Shown here: positions 44,219 to 53,096 of the stretch, one piece after another
Layout: each line of letters opens with the position of its first letter
Position numbering within the stretch: position 1 is the stretch's first letter
Source: Miltoncostaea sp963703045
Lineage (GTDB): Bacteria; Actinomycetota; Thermoleophilia; Miltoncostaeales; Miltoncostaeaceae
Reading direction: 5' to 3'
Assembly: GCA_963703045.1 (NCBI GenBank)
Contig: OY969782.1
Location: forward strand, 248,001-312,000
DNA: 64,000 nt
Translations under genes and position numbers: made by a program
Notes under the pieces: generated by a model
Databases searched by the model: none
What the model was told of the DNA's origin: nothing
Seen by the model: only the letters and a program-made list of their open reading frames with translations

Positions 44219-45177
44219 GCGAGATCGCGGGTGTGCGGGTGGGGCACTGGACCGACCGCGAGGCGGGCACCGGCTGCACCGTCGTCATCCCCCCGCCCGG
44301 CACGGTCGGCGCCGTCGAGGTGCGCGGCGGCGGCCCCGCGACGCGCGATGTCGACGTGCTCTCGCCGCTGGCCTCGGTGCCGTCGCTCACGGCGCTGCTC
44401 TTCTCGGGCGGCAGCGCCTTCGGGCTCGACGCGGCCGGGGGCGTCGTGCGCTGGTGCGAGCAGCACGGACTCGGTCACCCCACCGGGCCGGCCGACGTGC
44501 CGATCGTGCCCACCGCGTGCGTCTTCGACCTCGGCATCACGGGCAACGCCCGCCGCCCGGGGCCCGACGACGGCTACGCGGCCTGCGAGGCCTCCCGGTC
44601 CGGGCCGCACGCCGTGGGCAGCGTGGGCGCCGGCACCGGGGCCACCTGCGGGAAGCTGCGCGGTCAGGCCGGCTGGTGCAAGGGCGGGCTCGGGGCGGGC
44701 GCGCGGCGCCTGCACGACGGGGTCACCGTCGCCGCGCTCGCCGTCGTCAACGCGTGGGGCGACGTGCTCGACGAGCGCAACGAGGTGCTCGCCGGCGCCG
44801 TCGGGGCCGACGGCCGGTTCATCGGGGCGGCCGAGCGGGTCATCACCCACCCGCCCGAGCATCCGCGGCTCGCGGCGGGGGGCAACACCACGCTCGTCTG
44901 CGTGGTCACCGACGGCCGCCTCACCAAGACCGAGGCGGCGATCGTCGCCCGGATGGCGCACGCCGGGATGGCGCGCGCGATCTCGCCGGTGCACACCACG
45001 ATCGACGGCGACGCGGCCTTCTGCCTGGCCACGGGCGAGCGGCCGGCCTCGGCCTTCGCATGCGGGGTGGCCGCGGCCGACGCGACCGCCGCGGCCATCC
45101 GTGACGCCGTCCGCTCGGCGACCGCGGTGCGGGGCGTCCCCACGGGCGCCGAGCGCCGCGCGGCGGCGGGCCGCTAA
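44212..45177 (+). CDS. P1 family peptidase (DmpA-like aminopeptidase)
   Basis: A self-cleaving Ntn-fold aminopeptidase of 321 residues. VRVGHWTDREAGTGCTVV at the start, FSGGSAFGLDAAGGVVRW near 65, VGSVGAGTGATCGKLRG near 145, and the autocleavage region GGNTTLVCVVTDG near 225 with Thr as likely nucleophile. Hydrolyses N-terminal residues or amides. ATG 44212 overlaps the mutM stop. Confidence 0.9.
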   Translation: MVSEIAGVRVGHWTDREAGTGCTVVIPPPGTVGAVEVRGGGPATRDVDVLSPLASVPSLTALLFSGGSAFGLDAAGGVVRWCEQHGLGHPTGPADVPIVPTACVFDLGITGNARRPGPDDGYAACEASRSGPHAVGSVGAGTGATCGKLRGQAGWCKGGLGAGARRLHDGVTVAALAVVNAWGDVLDERNEVLAGAVGADGRFIGAAERVITHPPEHPRLAAGGNTTLVCVVTDGRLTKTEAAIVARMAHAGMARAISPVHTTIDGDAAFCLATGERPASAFACGVAAADATAAAIRDAVRSATAVRGVPTGAERRAAAGR

Positions 45178-45180
45178 CCT
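45175..45180 (+). promoter_or_regulatory. -10 box TAACCT for SnoaL leader transcript
   Basis: TAACCT, beginning in the stop codon of the P1 peptidase gene, ten bases before ATG 45191. Confidence 0.4.
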
Positions 45181-45190
45181 CCGCGCCGGC

Positions 45191-45250
45191 ATGCCGACCG
45201 GACCGATGAGCGACGTCGCGCCCACCCGGGTGGGCGCGGCCGACGGGTAG
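45191..45250 (+). CDS. Putative leaderless leader peptide
   Basis: A 19-codon ORF (MPTGPMSDVAPTRVGAADG), ATG ten bases after TAACCT. Its TAG is followed by GGGGAGAG, the SD of the SnoaL gene, nine bases before that gene's GTG. Third instance of the layout at 2933 and 40255, though here the stop does not overlap the start. Confidence 0.35.
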   Translation: MPTGPMSDVAPTRVGAADG

Positions 45251-45259
45251 GGGAGAGCC

Positions 45260-45703
45260 GTGGACGCCGAGGCCATGAAGCGGTTCGCCCGCGAGCGCGT
45301 CGAGGCGCTCTTCAACCGGGGCGAGCTCGAGCGCGTCGAGGAGTTCGTGACGCCGGACTTCGTCAACCACGAGGCCTGGCCGGGCGAGGACCCCGGGTAC
45401 GAGGGCTTCCGTCTGCGTCTGGGGCGGTTGCACGCGGCCGTGCCCGACATGCACATGGAGGTGCACGAGGTCGTCGCGGGCGACGACCTCGTGGCCTACC
45501 GGGCCACGCTGTCCGGCACGCACCGGGGCGAGCTGCTCGGCATGGCGCCCACCGGCCGCACCTTCCGCGTGCAGCACATGCACATGCTGCGGATGCGCGA
45601 CGGGCGCTCCTGCGAGCACTGGGCGACGCGCGACGACCTCGGGATGCTGCAGCAGCTCGGCATCATCCCGTCTGCGGCCCCGCCCGCCGCACCACCCCGG
45701 TAG
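45260..45703 (+). CDS. SnoaL-like / ester cyclase family protein
   Basis: A 147-residue NTF2-fold protein of the SnoaL-like polyketide-cyclase group: VEEFVTPDFVNHEAWPGEDP, FRLRLGRLHAAVPDMHMEVHEVVAGDDLVAYR, and GMAPTGRTFRVQHMHMLRM are the usual blocks. His and Asp residues line the pocket in this family. The substrate is unknown; such stand-alone proteins are common and often not polyketide-related. Confidence 0.85.
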   Translation: MDAEAMKRFARERVEALFNRGELERVEEFVTPDFVNHEAWPGEDPGYEGFRLRLGRLHAAVPDMHMEVHEVVAGDDLVAYRATLSGTHRGELLGMAPTGRTFRVQHMHMLRMRDGRSCEHWATRDDLGMLQQLGIIPSAAPPAAPPR

Positions 45704-45712
45704 CGGTCGGCC

Positions 45713-45979
45713 CTACGCCACGCCCAGCAAGGCGTCGAGCCGGCCGTCGTCGTCGAGCGCCTTGATGTCGTCGTAGCCGCCGACGGGCCGGTCGTCGACG
45801 AGGATCTGCGGGACCGTGTAGCGGCCCGTGAGCTCCACGAGCGTCTGGCGGGCGGTGTGGTCGGTCCGCGACAGCGGGATCTCCTCGAAGGCCACGCCCT
45901 TCTTCGTGAGGAGGTTCTTGGCGCGCACGCAGAAGGCGCACGCCTCGCCGGTGTAGATGAGGATGCGGGGTGTCGTCAT
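45713..45979 (-). CDS. Glutaredoxin-like protein
   Basis: An 88-residue thioredoxin-fold disulfide reductase. Active site CAFC in ILIYTGEACAFCVRAKNLL; cis-Pro in TVPQILVDDRPVGGYDDI, the GGYDD element typical of GrxC. ATG six bases after TACCCT. Convergent with the SnoaL gene, nine bases apart. Confidence 0.93.
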   Translation of the reverse strand: MTTPRILIYTGEACAFCVRAKNLLTKKGVAFEEIPLSRTDHTARQTLVELTGRYTVPQILVDDRPVGGYDDIKALDDDGRLDALLGVA

Positions 45980-45985
45980 ACGAAG

Positions 45986-45991
45986 AGGGTA
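45986..45991 (-). promoter_or_regulatory. -10 box TACCCT for glutaredoxin gene
   Basis: TACCCT on the minus strand, six bases before the ATG; no SD. Confidence 0.5.
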
Positions 45992-46034
45992 GGGATGGCC
46001 CGCGGAGCCCGCCCCGGGGGTCCGCGGCGGGCGT

Positions 46035-46040
46035 CATGAT
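46035..46040 (+). promoter_or_regulatory. Possible -10 box CATGAT for recO
   Basis: CATGAT six bases before GTG 46047. It lacks the leading T of the other boxes, so it is weaker support. Confidence 0.3.
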
Positions 46041-46046
46041 CGCCGG

Positions 46047-46781
46047 GTGGCGACGTACGACACCGAGGCGATCGTGCTGCGGAGCATCCGCTACTCCGAG
46101 GCCGACGCGGTGCTCGCGCTGTCGACACGGGAGCGGGGGAGGGTGTCGGCGATCGCGAAGGGCGCCCGGCGCACGACGTCGCGCCTCGGCGGACGGCTGC
46201 AGCCGGGGGTCCTGGTGCAGCTCACCATCCACGAGGGCCGGGGCGACCTCGGCACGATCCGTGCCGCGTCGGTCATCGACGCGCATGCCGGGCTCTGGGT
46301 GGCGGGGCACCGGCTGCAGGCCGCCGGGTGCGTGCTCGAGACGGTGATGCGGGTGATGCCCGAGCACGAGCCGTCCGACGAGGCGTGGCACCTGCTCGTG
46401 CGCACCCTCGGACTGCTCGCCCGCGCCCCCGCGCCCCCCGGCCCCGCGCGCCTCGACCCCCTCGTGCTCGGCTGCCAGGCGAAGCTGCTGGTGGTGAGCG
46501 GCCTGCTGCCCGTGCTCGGGTCGTGCGCCCGCTGCGGCGCCGGCCCGCCGCTGCGCGCGTTCTCGCCGTCGGCCGGCGGCGCCGTGTGCGCCCACTGCGG
46601 CGCGGGCGCCGAGCCGGTCGCCCCCGCCGCCCTCGCCGCCCTCGCCGGACTCGTGGGCCGCCCGCTCGCCGAGGCGGCCGAGGCCCTCCCGGCCGAGGAC
46701 GCCGCGGGGGTCGAGCGGCTGATCGGCCTGGTCTTCCGCGAGCACATGGGGGTGCGCCTGCGCTCGGCCGCACCCCTGTAG
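46047..46781 (+). CDS. recO: DNA repair protein RecO
   Basis: Recombination mediator that helps load RecA with RecR. N-terminal OB fold (YDTEAIVLRSIRYSEADAVL, AKGARRTTSRLGGRLQP) and a helical zinc domain with CARC near 160 and CAHC near 180. 244 residues, normal. The recO-(insert)-glyQ-glyS order below matches Firmicutes. Confidence 0.93.
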   Translation: MATYDTEAIVLRSIRYSEADAVLALSTRERGRVSAIAKGARRTTSRLGGRLQPGVLVQLTIHEGRGDLGTIRAASVIDAHAGLWVAGHRLQAAGCVLETVMRVMPEHEPSDEAWHLLVRTLGLLARAPAPPGPARLDPLVLGCQAKLLVVSGLLPVLGSCARCGAGPPLRAFSPSAGGAVCAHCGAGAEPVAPAALAALAGLVGRPLAEAAEALPAEDAAGVERLIGLVFREHMGVRLRSAAPL

Positions 46782-46826
46782 CCGCTCCCGGCGACCCGGA
46801 CGCTTCTATGATGCAAGCGGTCGCGT

Positions 46827-46832
46827 TACCAT
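46827..46832 (+). promoter_or_regulatory. -10 box TACCAT for HxlR gene
   Basis: TACCAT six bases before GTG 46839. A second candidate TATGAT lies at 46807-46812. Confidence 0.45.
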
Positions 46833-46838
46833 CTCGGC

Positions 46839-47348
46839 GTGCTGGGTCGTGACTACACCGGGCAGAACTGCTCGATCGCCCGCGCGCTCGAGGTGGTGGG
46901 CGAGCGCTGGAGCCTCCTGATCCTGCGCGACGCCTTCCTCGGCGTCACGCGGTTCGACCGCTTCGCCCGCAAGCTGGGGATCGCGCCCAACATCCTCACG
47001 CGGCGACTGCGAACGCTCTGCGACGCCGGGGTGATGCAGCGCGTCCCCTCGGCCGAGCGCGCCGACCGCTTCGAGTACCACCTCACCGATCGGGGGCGTG
47101 AGCTGTTCCCCGTGATCATGGGGCTGATGCGATGGGGCGACGAGATGTCGCCCGGGGGGGCGCCGGTGGTCGCCCGCCACTCGGGGTGCGGGGGCGAGGT
47201 CGACGAGCGGGCCCGCTGCGGCACCTGCGGCGCCGATGCCGCGAGCACCCAGGTCGAATGGTGGTGGGGGCCCGGGTCGGGCCGGGCGGCCGGGCCGGTG
47301 CACGTGTGGCGCGGCGCGGGGGCGGACGATCCGGCGGCGGGGGCCTGA
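46839..47348 (+). CDS. HxlR family winged-helix regulator
   Basis: A 169-residue regulator. The DNA-binding domain is the HxlR type: CSIARALEVVGERWSLLILRD, FDRFARKLGIAPNILTRRLRTL and YHLTDRGRELFPVIMGL. A C-terminal extension has a Cys cluster (SGCGGEVDERARCGTCGADA) that may bind zinc. The family often responds to reactive or phenolic compounds and acts on adjacent genes; the MMPL operon begins 119 bases downstream, with palindromes between. Confidence 0.9.
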   Translation: MLGRDYTGQNCSIARALEVVGERWSLLILRDAFLGVTRFDRFARKLGIAPNILTRRLRTLCDAGVMQRVPSAERADRFEYHLTDRGRELFPVIMGLMRWGDEMSPGGAPVVARHSGCGGEVDERARCGTCGADAASTQVEWWWGPGSGRAAGPVHVWRGAGADDPAAGA

Positions 47349-47375
47349 CCGCATCGACCGACGTCCCCGGCCGGA

Positions 47376-47421
47376 TCACCCGGGGTGAAATGGGCGACGG
47401 GGTGATGACGACTCACCCCGT
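47376..47421 (+). promoter_or_regulatory. Paired palindromes, likely operator of the MMPL operon
   Basis: TCACCCGGGGTGA (47376-47388) is a palindrome with a one-base centre. ACGGGGTGA (47397-47405), seven bases, TCACCCCGT (47413-47421) is a perfect 9-bp inverted repeat sharing the GGGTGA half-site. Four half-sites in 46 bases, in the only gap before the MMPL operon, point to a dimeric regulator, plausibly the upstream HxlR protein. A terminator for the HxlR gene is the alternative for the second repeat. Confidence 0.55.
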
Positions 47422-47466
47422 GGCGCGCGAGCGTGCGCCCATGGACACCCGGCGAGGGGACGGACG

Positions 47467-47682
47467 ATGGACACGGACTTCCGGATCACGGTGCGCGGCA
47501 TCATGAGCGAACGCTTCTGCCAGGGCCGTCCCGGCCTGCGCCGCGACGTGGCCCACGGCCGCACGGTGCTCCGGGGCGACGCCGGCGACGGCACGCCGGT
47601 CCGGGATCTGCTCGCCACGCTCGGGAACCTGGGCCTCGAGGTCATCGAGGTCGTGACGCCAACCGTTTCGAAGGAGATCTGA
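47467..47682 (+). CDS. Small protein preceding the MMPL exporter
   Basis: A 71-residue protein starting TDFRITVRGIMSERFCQG, with TVLRGDAGDGTP and LLATLGNLGLEVIEVV later. The pattern of two strands, a helix and a strand resembles small actinobacterial proteins of the xFxIRVRGxL type whose function is unknown. Its stop overlaps the MMPL ATG (TGATG), so the two are co-translated. Confidence 0.65.
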   Translation: MDTDFRITVRGIMSERFCQGRPGLRRDVAHGRTVLRGDAGDGTPVRDLLATLGNLGLEVIEVVTPTVSKEI

Positions 47683-49841
47683 TGTCACGCCTCGCCGCTC
47701 TCGCCTCGCTCCGGCCCTGGCGGGTGATCGGCCTGGCGGTCGCGTTCTTCGCGATCGCGGTCGTCGTCGGTGGACCGCTCACCGGCAACCTCACCAGCTC
47801 GGGCTTCGAGGACCCCGACGCCGAGTTCGTCGCCGCCCGCGACCGCCTGCAGGGGGCCGCGGGCGTGAACCCGAACCCCGGCATCATCGCGCTGGTCGAG
47901 GCCGGGTCCGACGTGCGGAGCGGGCCGGGCCGGGCCGCCGTCGAGAGGGCCGCCGCCACCATCTCGGCCGACCCCGACGTCGCCGGTGTGGTGACCGCCT
48001 ACTCGGGCGGCGGCGACGCGCTGATCTCGAGGGACGGCACCTCGTCGTACATCGCGACGTTCCTCGAGCCGATCAGCGACGACGCCGCCGAGGACGTGGC
48101 GGTGCGCCTGCGCGACCAGCTCGCGTCGCAGCCCGGCGTGACGCTCGGCGGAGCGGTCGCGGTGGGGGAGGAGGTCGGGTCGATCATCGGCAGGGACCTG
48201 GCGACCGCCGAGCTGCTCGCGTTCCCCCTGATCTTCCTGCTCTCGCTCTGGGTGTTCCGCGGCCTGGTCGCGGCGCTGCTGCCCTCCCTCATGGGCGGGC
48301 TGGTCATCTTCGGCGCCTTCCTCGCGATCGGCCTCGTCAACGAGGCCACCACCCTCTCGATCTACGCCCTCAACCTCGCGATCGGCCTCAGCCTGGGCCT
48401 GGCGATCGACTACAGCCTGCTGATCATCTCGCGCCACCGGGAGGAGATCGCCGCCCACGGACCCGGCGCCGAGGCGATGGCGCGCACGATGCGCACCGCC
48501 GGCAAGAGCGTGCTCTTCAGCGCCATCACGGTCGGCGCCGCGCTGGCGGGCCTGATGGTGTTCCCCCAGCGCTTCCTGTTCTCGATGGGGGTCGCCGGAG
48601 TGCTCGTGGCCCTGATCGCCGCGGGCGTGGCGCTTGTCGTGCTGCCGGCGGTGCTGGCGGTGCTCGGCATGCGCATCAACGCCCTCGCCCCGCGGGCCTG
48701 GCGCCGGCGCAGCGAGGAGGCCGACCGCGTGCTGACGTCGGGCTTCTGGTTCCGGCTCTCGCGCGCCGTGATGCGCCGCCCCGGCCGCGTCGCGGCCGCG
48801 ACGGCCGCCGTGCTGGTCGTGGTGGCGCTGCCCGCCCTGGGCATCAACTTCACGTCGGTCAACGCGAGCGTGCTGCCGACGAGCGCGAGCGCGCGCCAGG
48901 TCTCCGACACGATCGAGGCGGAGTTCCCGCAGGACCGCAGCCAGCCGAACTTCATCGCCGTCTCGGCTCCGGCCGGCCCGGAGGTCGCCGCCGCCCTGGG
49001 TGCGTACGCCGACGACCTCCGCGGCCTGCCCGGCGTGGCCGCCGTCGCCCCGCCCGCGATCGTCGGCGAGGGGACGTGGAGGATCGACGTGTACTCCGCC
49101 GAGGGCGGGCTCACCGAGCTCTCCCAGCGCCTGGTCACGGACATCCGCGGGACGCCCGCGCCCTATCCGACCGAGGTGGGGGGGCTGGCCGCCAGCTTCG
49201 TCGACCAGAAGGACAGCATCGGGGCCCACCTGCCCTGGGCCATCCTGCTGATCGCGGCGACCACGATCGTCGCGCTGTTCGTGATGACCGGGTCGGTGAT
49301 CCTGCCGGTCAAGGCCGTGCTGATGAACCTGCTGACGCTCGGCGCGACCCTCGGCATCCTCGTGTTCATCTTCCAGGACGGGCGCCTCGAGGGCCTGCTC
49401 GACTACGAGGGCGTGGGCGCGCTCGACCTGACGCAGCCGATCCTGCTGGGGGCGATGGCGTTCGGCCTGTCCACCGACTACGCCGTGTTCCTGCTGTCGC
49501 GCATCAAGGAGGCCCACGATTCCGGCGCCGACACCCGCGACGCGGTGGCGATCGGCCTCCAGCGGACCGGTCGCATCGTCACGGCCGCCGCCCTGCTGTT
49601 CGCGATCGCCATCGGCGCCTTCGCGACCTCCCAGATCACCCTCATCAAGGAGCTGGGCGTCGGCACCGCCCTGGCGGTGCTCATCGACGCGACGATCATC
49701 CGGGCGCTGCTGGTGCCGTCGCTGATGGGCCTGTTCGGCAGGTGGAACTGGTGGGCGCCGGCACCGCTGCGCCGGCTGCACGGGCGCATCGGGTTCAGCG
49801 AGGGCGCCGACGACGAGACGGCGAGTCCCGTGCGGGCCTGA
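47682..49841 (+). CDS. MMPL family RND-type exporter
   Basis: A 719-residue membrane transporter with the MMPL duplication: a first transmembrane helix, a large external loop (about 35-165), helices with LGLAIDYSLLIISRHREE (near 250), then a second loop (about 405-520) and FGLSTDYAVFLLSRIKEAHD (near 600). The two DY pairs are the proton-relay motif of the family. Exports lipids or small hydrophobics by proton motive force. AAGGAG is the SD. The gene is likely controlled by the HxlR regulator upstream. Confidence 0.92.
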   Translation: MSRLAALASLRPWRVIGLAVAFFAIAVVVGGPLTGNLTSSGFEDPDAEFVAARDRLQGAAGVNPNPGIIALVEAGSDVRSGPGRAAVERAAATISADPDVAGVVTAYSGGGDALISRDGTSSYIATFLEPISDDAAEDVAVRLRDQLASQPGVTLGGAVAVGEEVGSIIGRDLATAELLAFPLIFLLSLWVFRGLVAALLPSLMGGLVIFGAFLAIGLVNEATTLSIYALNLAIGLSLGLAIDYSLLIISRHREEIAAHGPGAEAMARTMRTAGKSVLFSAITVGAALAGLMVFPQRFLFSMGVAGVLVALIAAGVALVVLPAVLAVLGMRINALAPRAWRRRSEEADRVLTSGFWFRLSRAVMRRPGRVAAATAAVLVVVALPALGINFTSVNASVLPTSASARQVSDTIEAEFPQDRSQPNFIAVSAPAGPEVAAALGAYADDLRGLPGVAAVAPPAIVGEGTWRIDVYSAEGGLTELSQRLVTDIRGTPAPYPTEVGGLAASFVDQKDSIGAHLPWAILLIAATTIVALFVMTGSVILPVKAVLMNLLTLGATLGILVFIFQDGRLEGLLDYEGVGALDLTQPILLGAMAFGLSTDYAVFLLSRIKEAHDSGADTRDAVAIGLQRTGRIVTAAALLFAIAIGAFATSQITLIKELGVGTALAVLIDATIIRALLVPSLMGLFGRWNWWAPAPLRRLHGRIGFSEGADDETASPVRA

Positions 49842-49854
49842 CCCCGTCACCGGG

Positions 49855-49883
49855 GCGCGGCGCCGGGGTCGACGGCGCCGCGC
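49855..49883. terminator. Hairpin terminator, MMPL/LuxR
   Basis: GCGCGGCGCC / GGGGTCGAC / GGCGCCGCGC: a 10-bp stem with a 9-base loop, between the convergent MMPL and LuxR genes. Confidence 0.55.
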
Positions 49884-52142
49884 TCAGCGCCCCGTGAGGC
49901 CGGCCGTGAGCAGGCCGCGCTCGCGGCCGCGGGCGACGGCCTCCTGCCGCGTGGCGGCGCCGAGCTTGCGGTAGACGGCGCGGGCCTGGGTCTTGACGGT
50001 GTTGTGCGACACGAACAGATCGGCCGCGATCTCGCGAAGCGAGCCGTCGCCCGCCAGGCGCCGCAGCACCGCGAGCTCGCGGTCCGTGAGATCCCCGGGC
50101 GACGGGGCGGCCCGCGGCGGCGGGACGGCCGCCAGGCGATCCTCGAGCCGCCGGATCGACCGCTCCAGCGCCACGGCCCGCCGGGCGCCCGCGAGCAGCG
50201 ACCGGGCCTCGCCGAGCCGCTCGCGTGCCCCCGTCGCGTCGCCCGCGACCGCGAGGATCTCGGCCAGCGCCACGACCGAGGCGGCGGTCTCGGTGCGGGA
50301 GCGCCCGCGCCGCGCCAGCCGGACGGCCCGCTCCCCCTCCCCGACCGCCTCGTCGATCCGCCCGCGGGCGGCGTGCACCCGCCCGAGGGCGGCGTGCGAT
50401 CCGGCCGCGTGGGGGTACTCGGCGTGGCGGTCGGCGGCGGCCGTCTCGATGCCGTCGCGCGCCAGCCGCTCGCCCTCGTCGAGATCGCCCCGGTCGATCG
50501 CCTGGTTGGCCAGGTGGCTCAGCGAGACGACGACGGGCGGCAGGGGGCCGGCGCGGCGGCCGATCTCGACCACCTTCTCCAGGATGGGCCGGGCGCCGTC
50601 CATGTCGCCGACCGCGTGCAGGGCGATGCCGAGGGCGAGGTTGGCGACGGCGCTCCACGGGCCGGCGGCGCCGGGGTCGAGGCCCACGGCCGTGCGGCCC
50701 TGGTCGACCGCCCCCGGGCCGTCGCCCGACAGCAGCCGCTCGAGCGACCGCCCGGCGGCGAGGCTCGACTCGAGCAGCCGCCGGTCCCCCGGCGCGTCCG
50801 GCGATGCCATCGCGGCCTCCATCCGGTCGAGCCAGGGGCGCGCGTCCTCGGGCCGACCGAGGTTGATGAGGATCAGGGCCTCGGCCATGCAGAGGCGCGG
50901 ATCGGCGCACACGCGCTCCCGGGGCAGCAGCGAGAGCCAGTGCTGGGTCGTCGCCGTCCAGCCGCTCGCGTGGAACCCGGCCCACCGCTCGGCGATCAGG
51001 TCGGCCGCTCCCTCCATCTCGCCCGCGGCGGCGAGGTGGTGGACCGCCTCGTCCACGTCGTCGGCCGCCAGGTACCAGGCCGCGGCCCGCCGGTGCAGGT
51101 CGGCGACCTCCCCGGGCGCGCTCAGGGAGAGCTCGTGGCGCAGCAGCTCGCCGAAGAGGTGGTGGTAGCGGTACCACCGGCGACGGCTGTCGAGGGGGAC
51201 GAGGAAGAAGTTCGACGCCTCGAGCTCCGCCAGCACCCGCGCCGACCCGGTCGTCCCGGCCACCGCGTCGCAGAGCGTGCCGGTGAGGCGCGCGAGCACC
51301 GACGTGCGCAGCAGGAAGGCGCGCCGCGCGGGGGTCTGGCCGCCGAGCACCTCCTCGGCCAGGTAGTCGACCACCAGGCGGTCGTCGCCGGCGAACTCCC
51401 GGATGAAGGCGGCGGGGTCGTCCCGGCCGCGCAGCGACAGGCCGGCGAGGTAGAGCCCGGCGGCCCAGCCCTCGGTGCGAGCGCGCAACCTCGAGACGTC
51501 GCCGCGGTCGAGCGCGAGCCCGACGCCGTCGTTCAGCAGCGACTCGGCCTCGGCGTCGTCGAAGCGCAGATCGTCCGAGCGGATCTCGGCCAGCGCGCCG
51601 CGCGCCCGGAGCCGGGCGAGCGAGAACGGCGGGTCGGCCCGCGTGGTCACCACCAGCCGGACCGGGTCGGGAAGGCGCTCGACGAGGAAGGCCATCGTCT
51701 CGTGGATGCCCTCGTCCACGATGGCGTGGTAGTCGTCGAGGGCCAGCACCACCCGGCCGTCGCCGGCGCTCATCGCGTTGAGCATCGCCGTGAGGCCCGC
51801 CTCGCGCACCTCGTCGTCGCCGGCGAGGGCGGCGGCCGCCTGGTCGTCGACCGGCACGCCCGCGCGGCGCAGCGCCTCGGCGATGTACCGCCAGAAGCGC
51901 GCCGGGTCGTTGTCGGTGGCGTCGAGGGCCACCCAGGCGGCCGGCTGCGCGGAGCGGGCCAGCCAGGCGCCCACGAGCGTCGTCTTGCCCCACCCGGCCG
52001 CGGCGCTGACCAGCGTCAGCGCGTGGGCGTCGACGGCGGCCCCGAGCCGCCCCAGCAGCGACCCGCGCGCCACCAGGCCCGCGCGCGGGTCGGGAGGGCG
52101 CAGCTTCGTCTCGGTGAGGACGGGGGCGGGGAGGGTGCTCAC
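49884..52142 (-). CDS. LuxR/MalT-type large ATP-binding transcriptional regulator
   Basis: A 752-residue STAND-type regulator. N-terminal RPPDPRAGLVARGSLLGRL, Walker A SAAAGWGKTTLVGAWLA (near 47), Walker B VVLALDDYHAI, a winged-helix arm, a TPR-like middle, and a C-terminal LuxR helix-turn-helix (LTDRELAVLRRLAGDGSLRE, FVSHNTVKTQARAVYRKLG). This class senses small molecules and activates operons. GTG start; a TGAATC sequence six bases upstream is a weak -10 candidate. Convergent with the MMPL gene; its target is unknown. Confidence 0.92.
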   Translation of the reverse strand: MSTLPAPVLTETKLRPPDPRAGLVARGSLLGRLGAAVDAHALTLVSAAAGWGKTTLVGAWLARSAQPAAWVALDATDNDPARFWRYIAEALRRAGVPVDDQAAAALAGDDEVREAGLTAMLNAMSAGDGRVVLALDDYHAIVDEGIHETMAFLVERLPDPVRLVVTTRADPPFSLARLRARGALAEIRSDDLRFDDAEAESLLNDGVGLALDRGDVSRLRARTEGWAAGLYLAGLSLRGRDDPAAFIREFAGDDRLVVDYLAEEVLGGQTPARRAFLLRTSVLARLTGTLCDAVAGTTGSARVLAELEASNFFLVPLDSRRRWYRYHHLFGELLRHELSLSAPGEVADLHRRAAAWYLAADDVDEAVHHLAAAGEMEGAADLIAERWAGFHASGWTATTQHWLSLLPRERVCADPRLCMAEALILINLGRPEDARPWLDRMEAAMASPDAPGDRRLLESSLAAGRSLERLLSGDGPGAVDQGRTAVGLDPGAAGPWSAVANLALGIALHAVGDMDGARPILEKVVEIGRRAGPLPPVVVSLSHLANQAIDRGDLDEGERLARDGIETAAADRHAEYPHAAGSHAALGRVHAARGRIDEAVGEGERAVRLARRGRSRTETAASVVALAEILAVAGDATGARERLGEARSLLAGARRAVALERSIRRLEDRLAAVPPPRAAPSPGDLTDRELAVLRRLAGDGSLREIAADLFVSHNTVKTQARAVYRKLGAATRQEAVARGRERGLLTAGLTGR

Positions 52143-52206
52143 CCCGAGGATTCACGCGGTGCGGGGCGCGCCGGTCAAGGGGCCCCGACCGCCGCGCCGC
52201 CACGGG

Positions 52207-52212
52207 TACACT
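52207..52212 (+). promoter_or_regulatory. -10 box TACACT for glyQ operon
   Basis: TACACT eight bases before GTG 52221; no SD. Confidence 0.6.
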
Positions 52213-52220
52213 CCCCGGTC

Positions 52221-53088
<868 letters not shown>

Positions 53089-53096
<8 letters not shown>

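Noticed and set aside
47397..47421. Inverted repeat as the terminator of the HxlR gene
   Set aside because: Not excluded, but the shared half-site with the neighbouring palindrome and the 9-bp arm with 7-base spacing fit an operator better.
46839..52142. Mobile element carrying the HxlR-MMPL-LuxR block
   Set aside because: No transposase, integrase, terminal repeats or tRNA target seen, and base composition looks like the surroundings.
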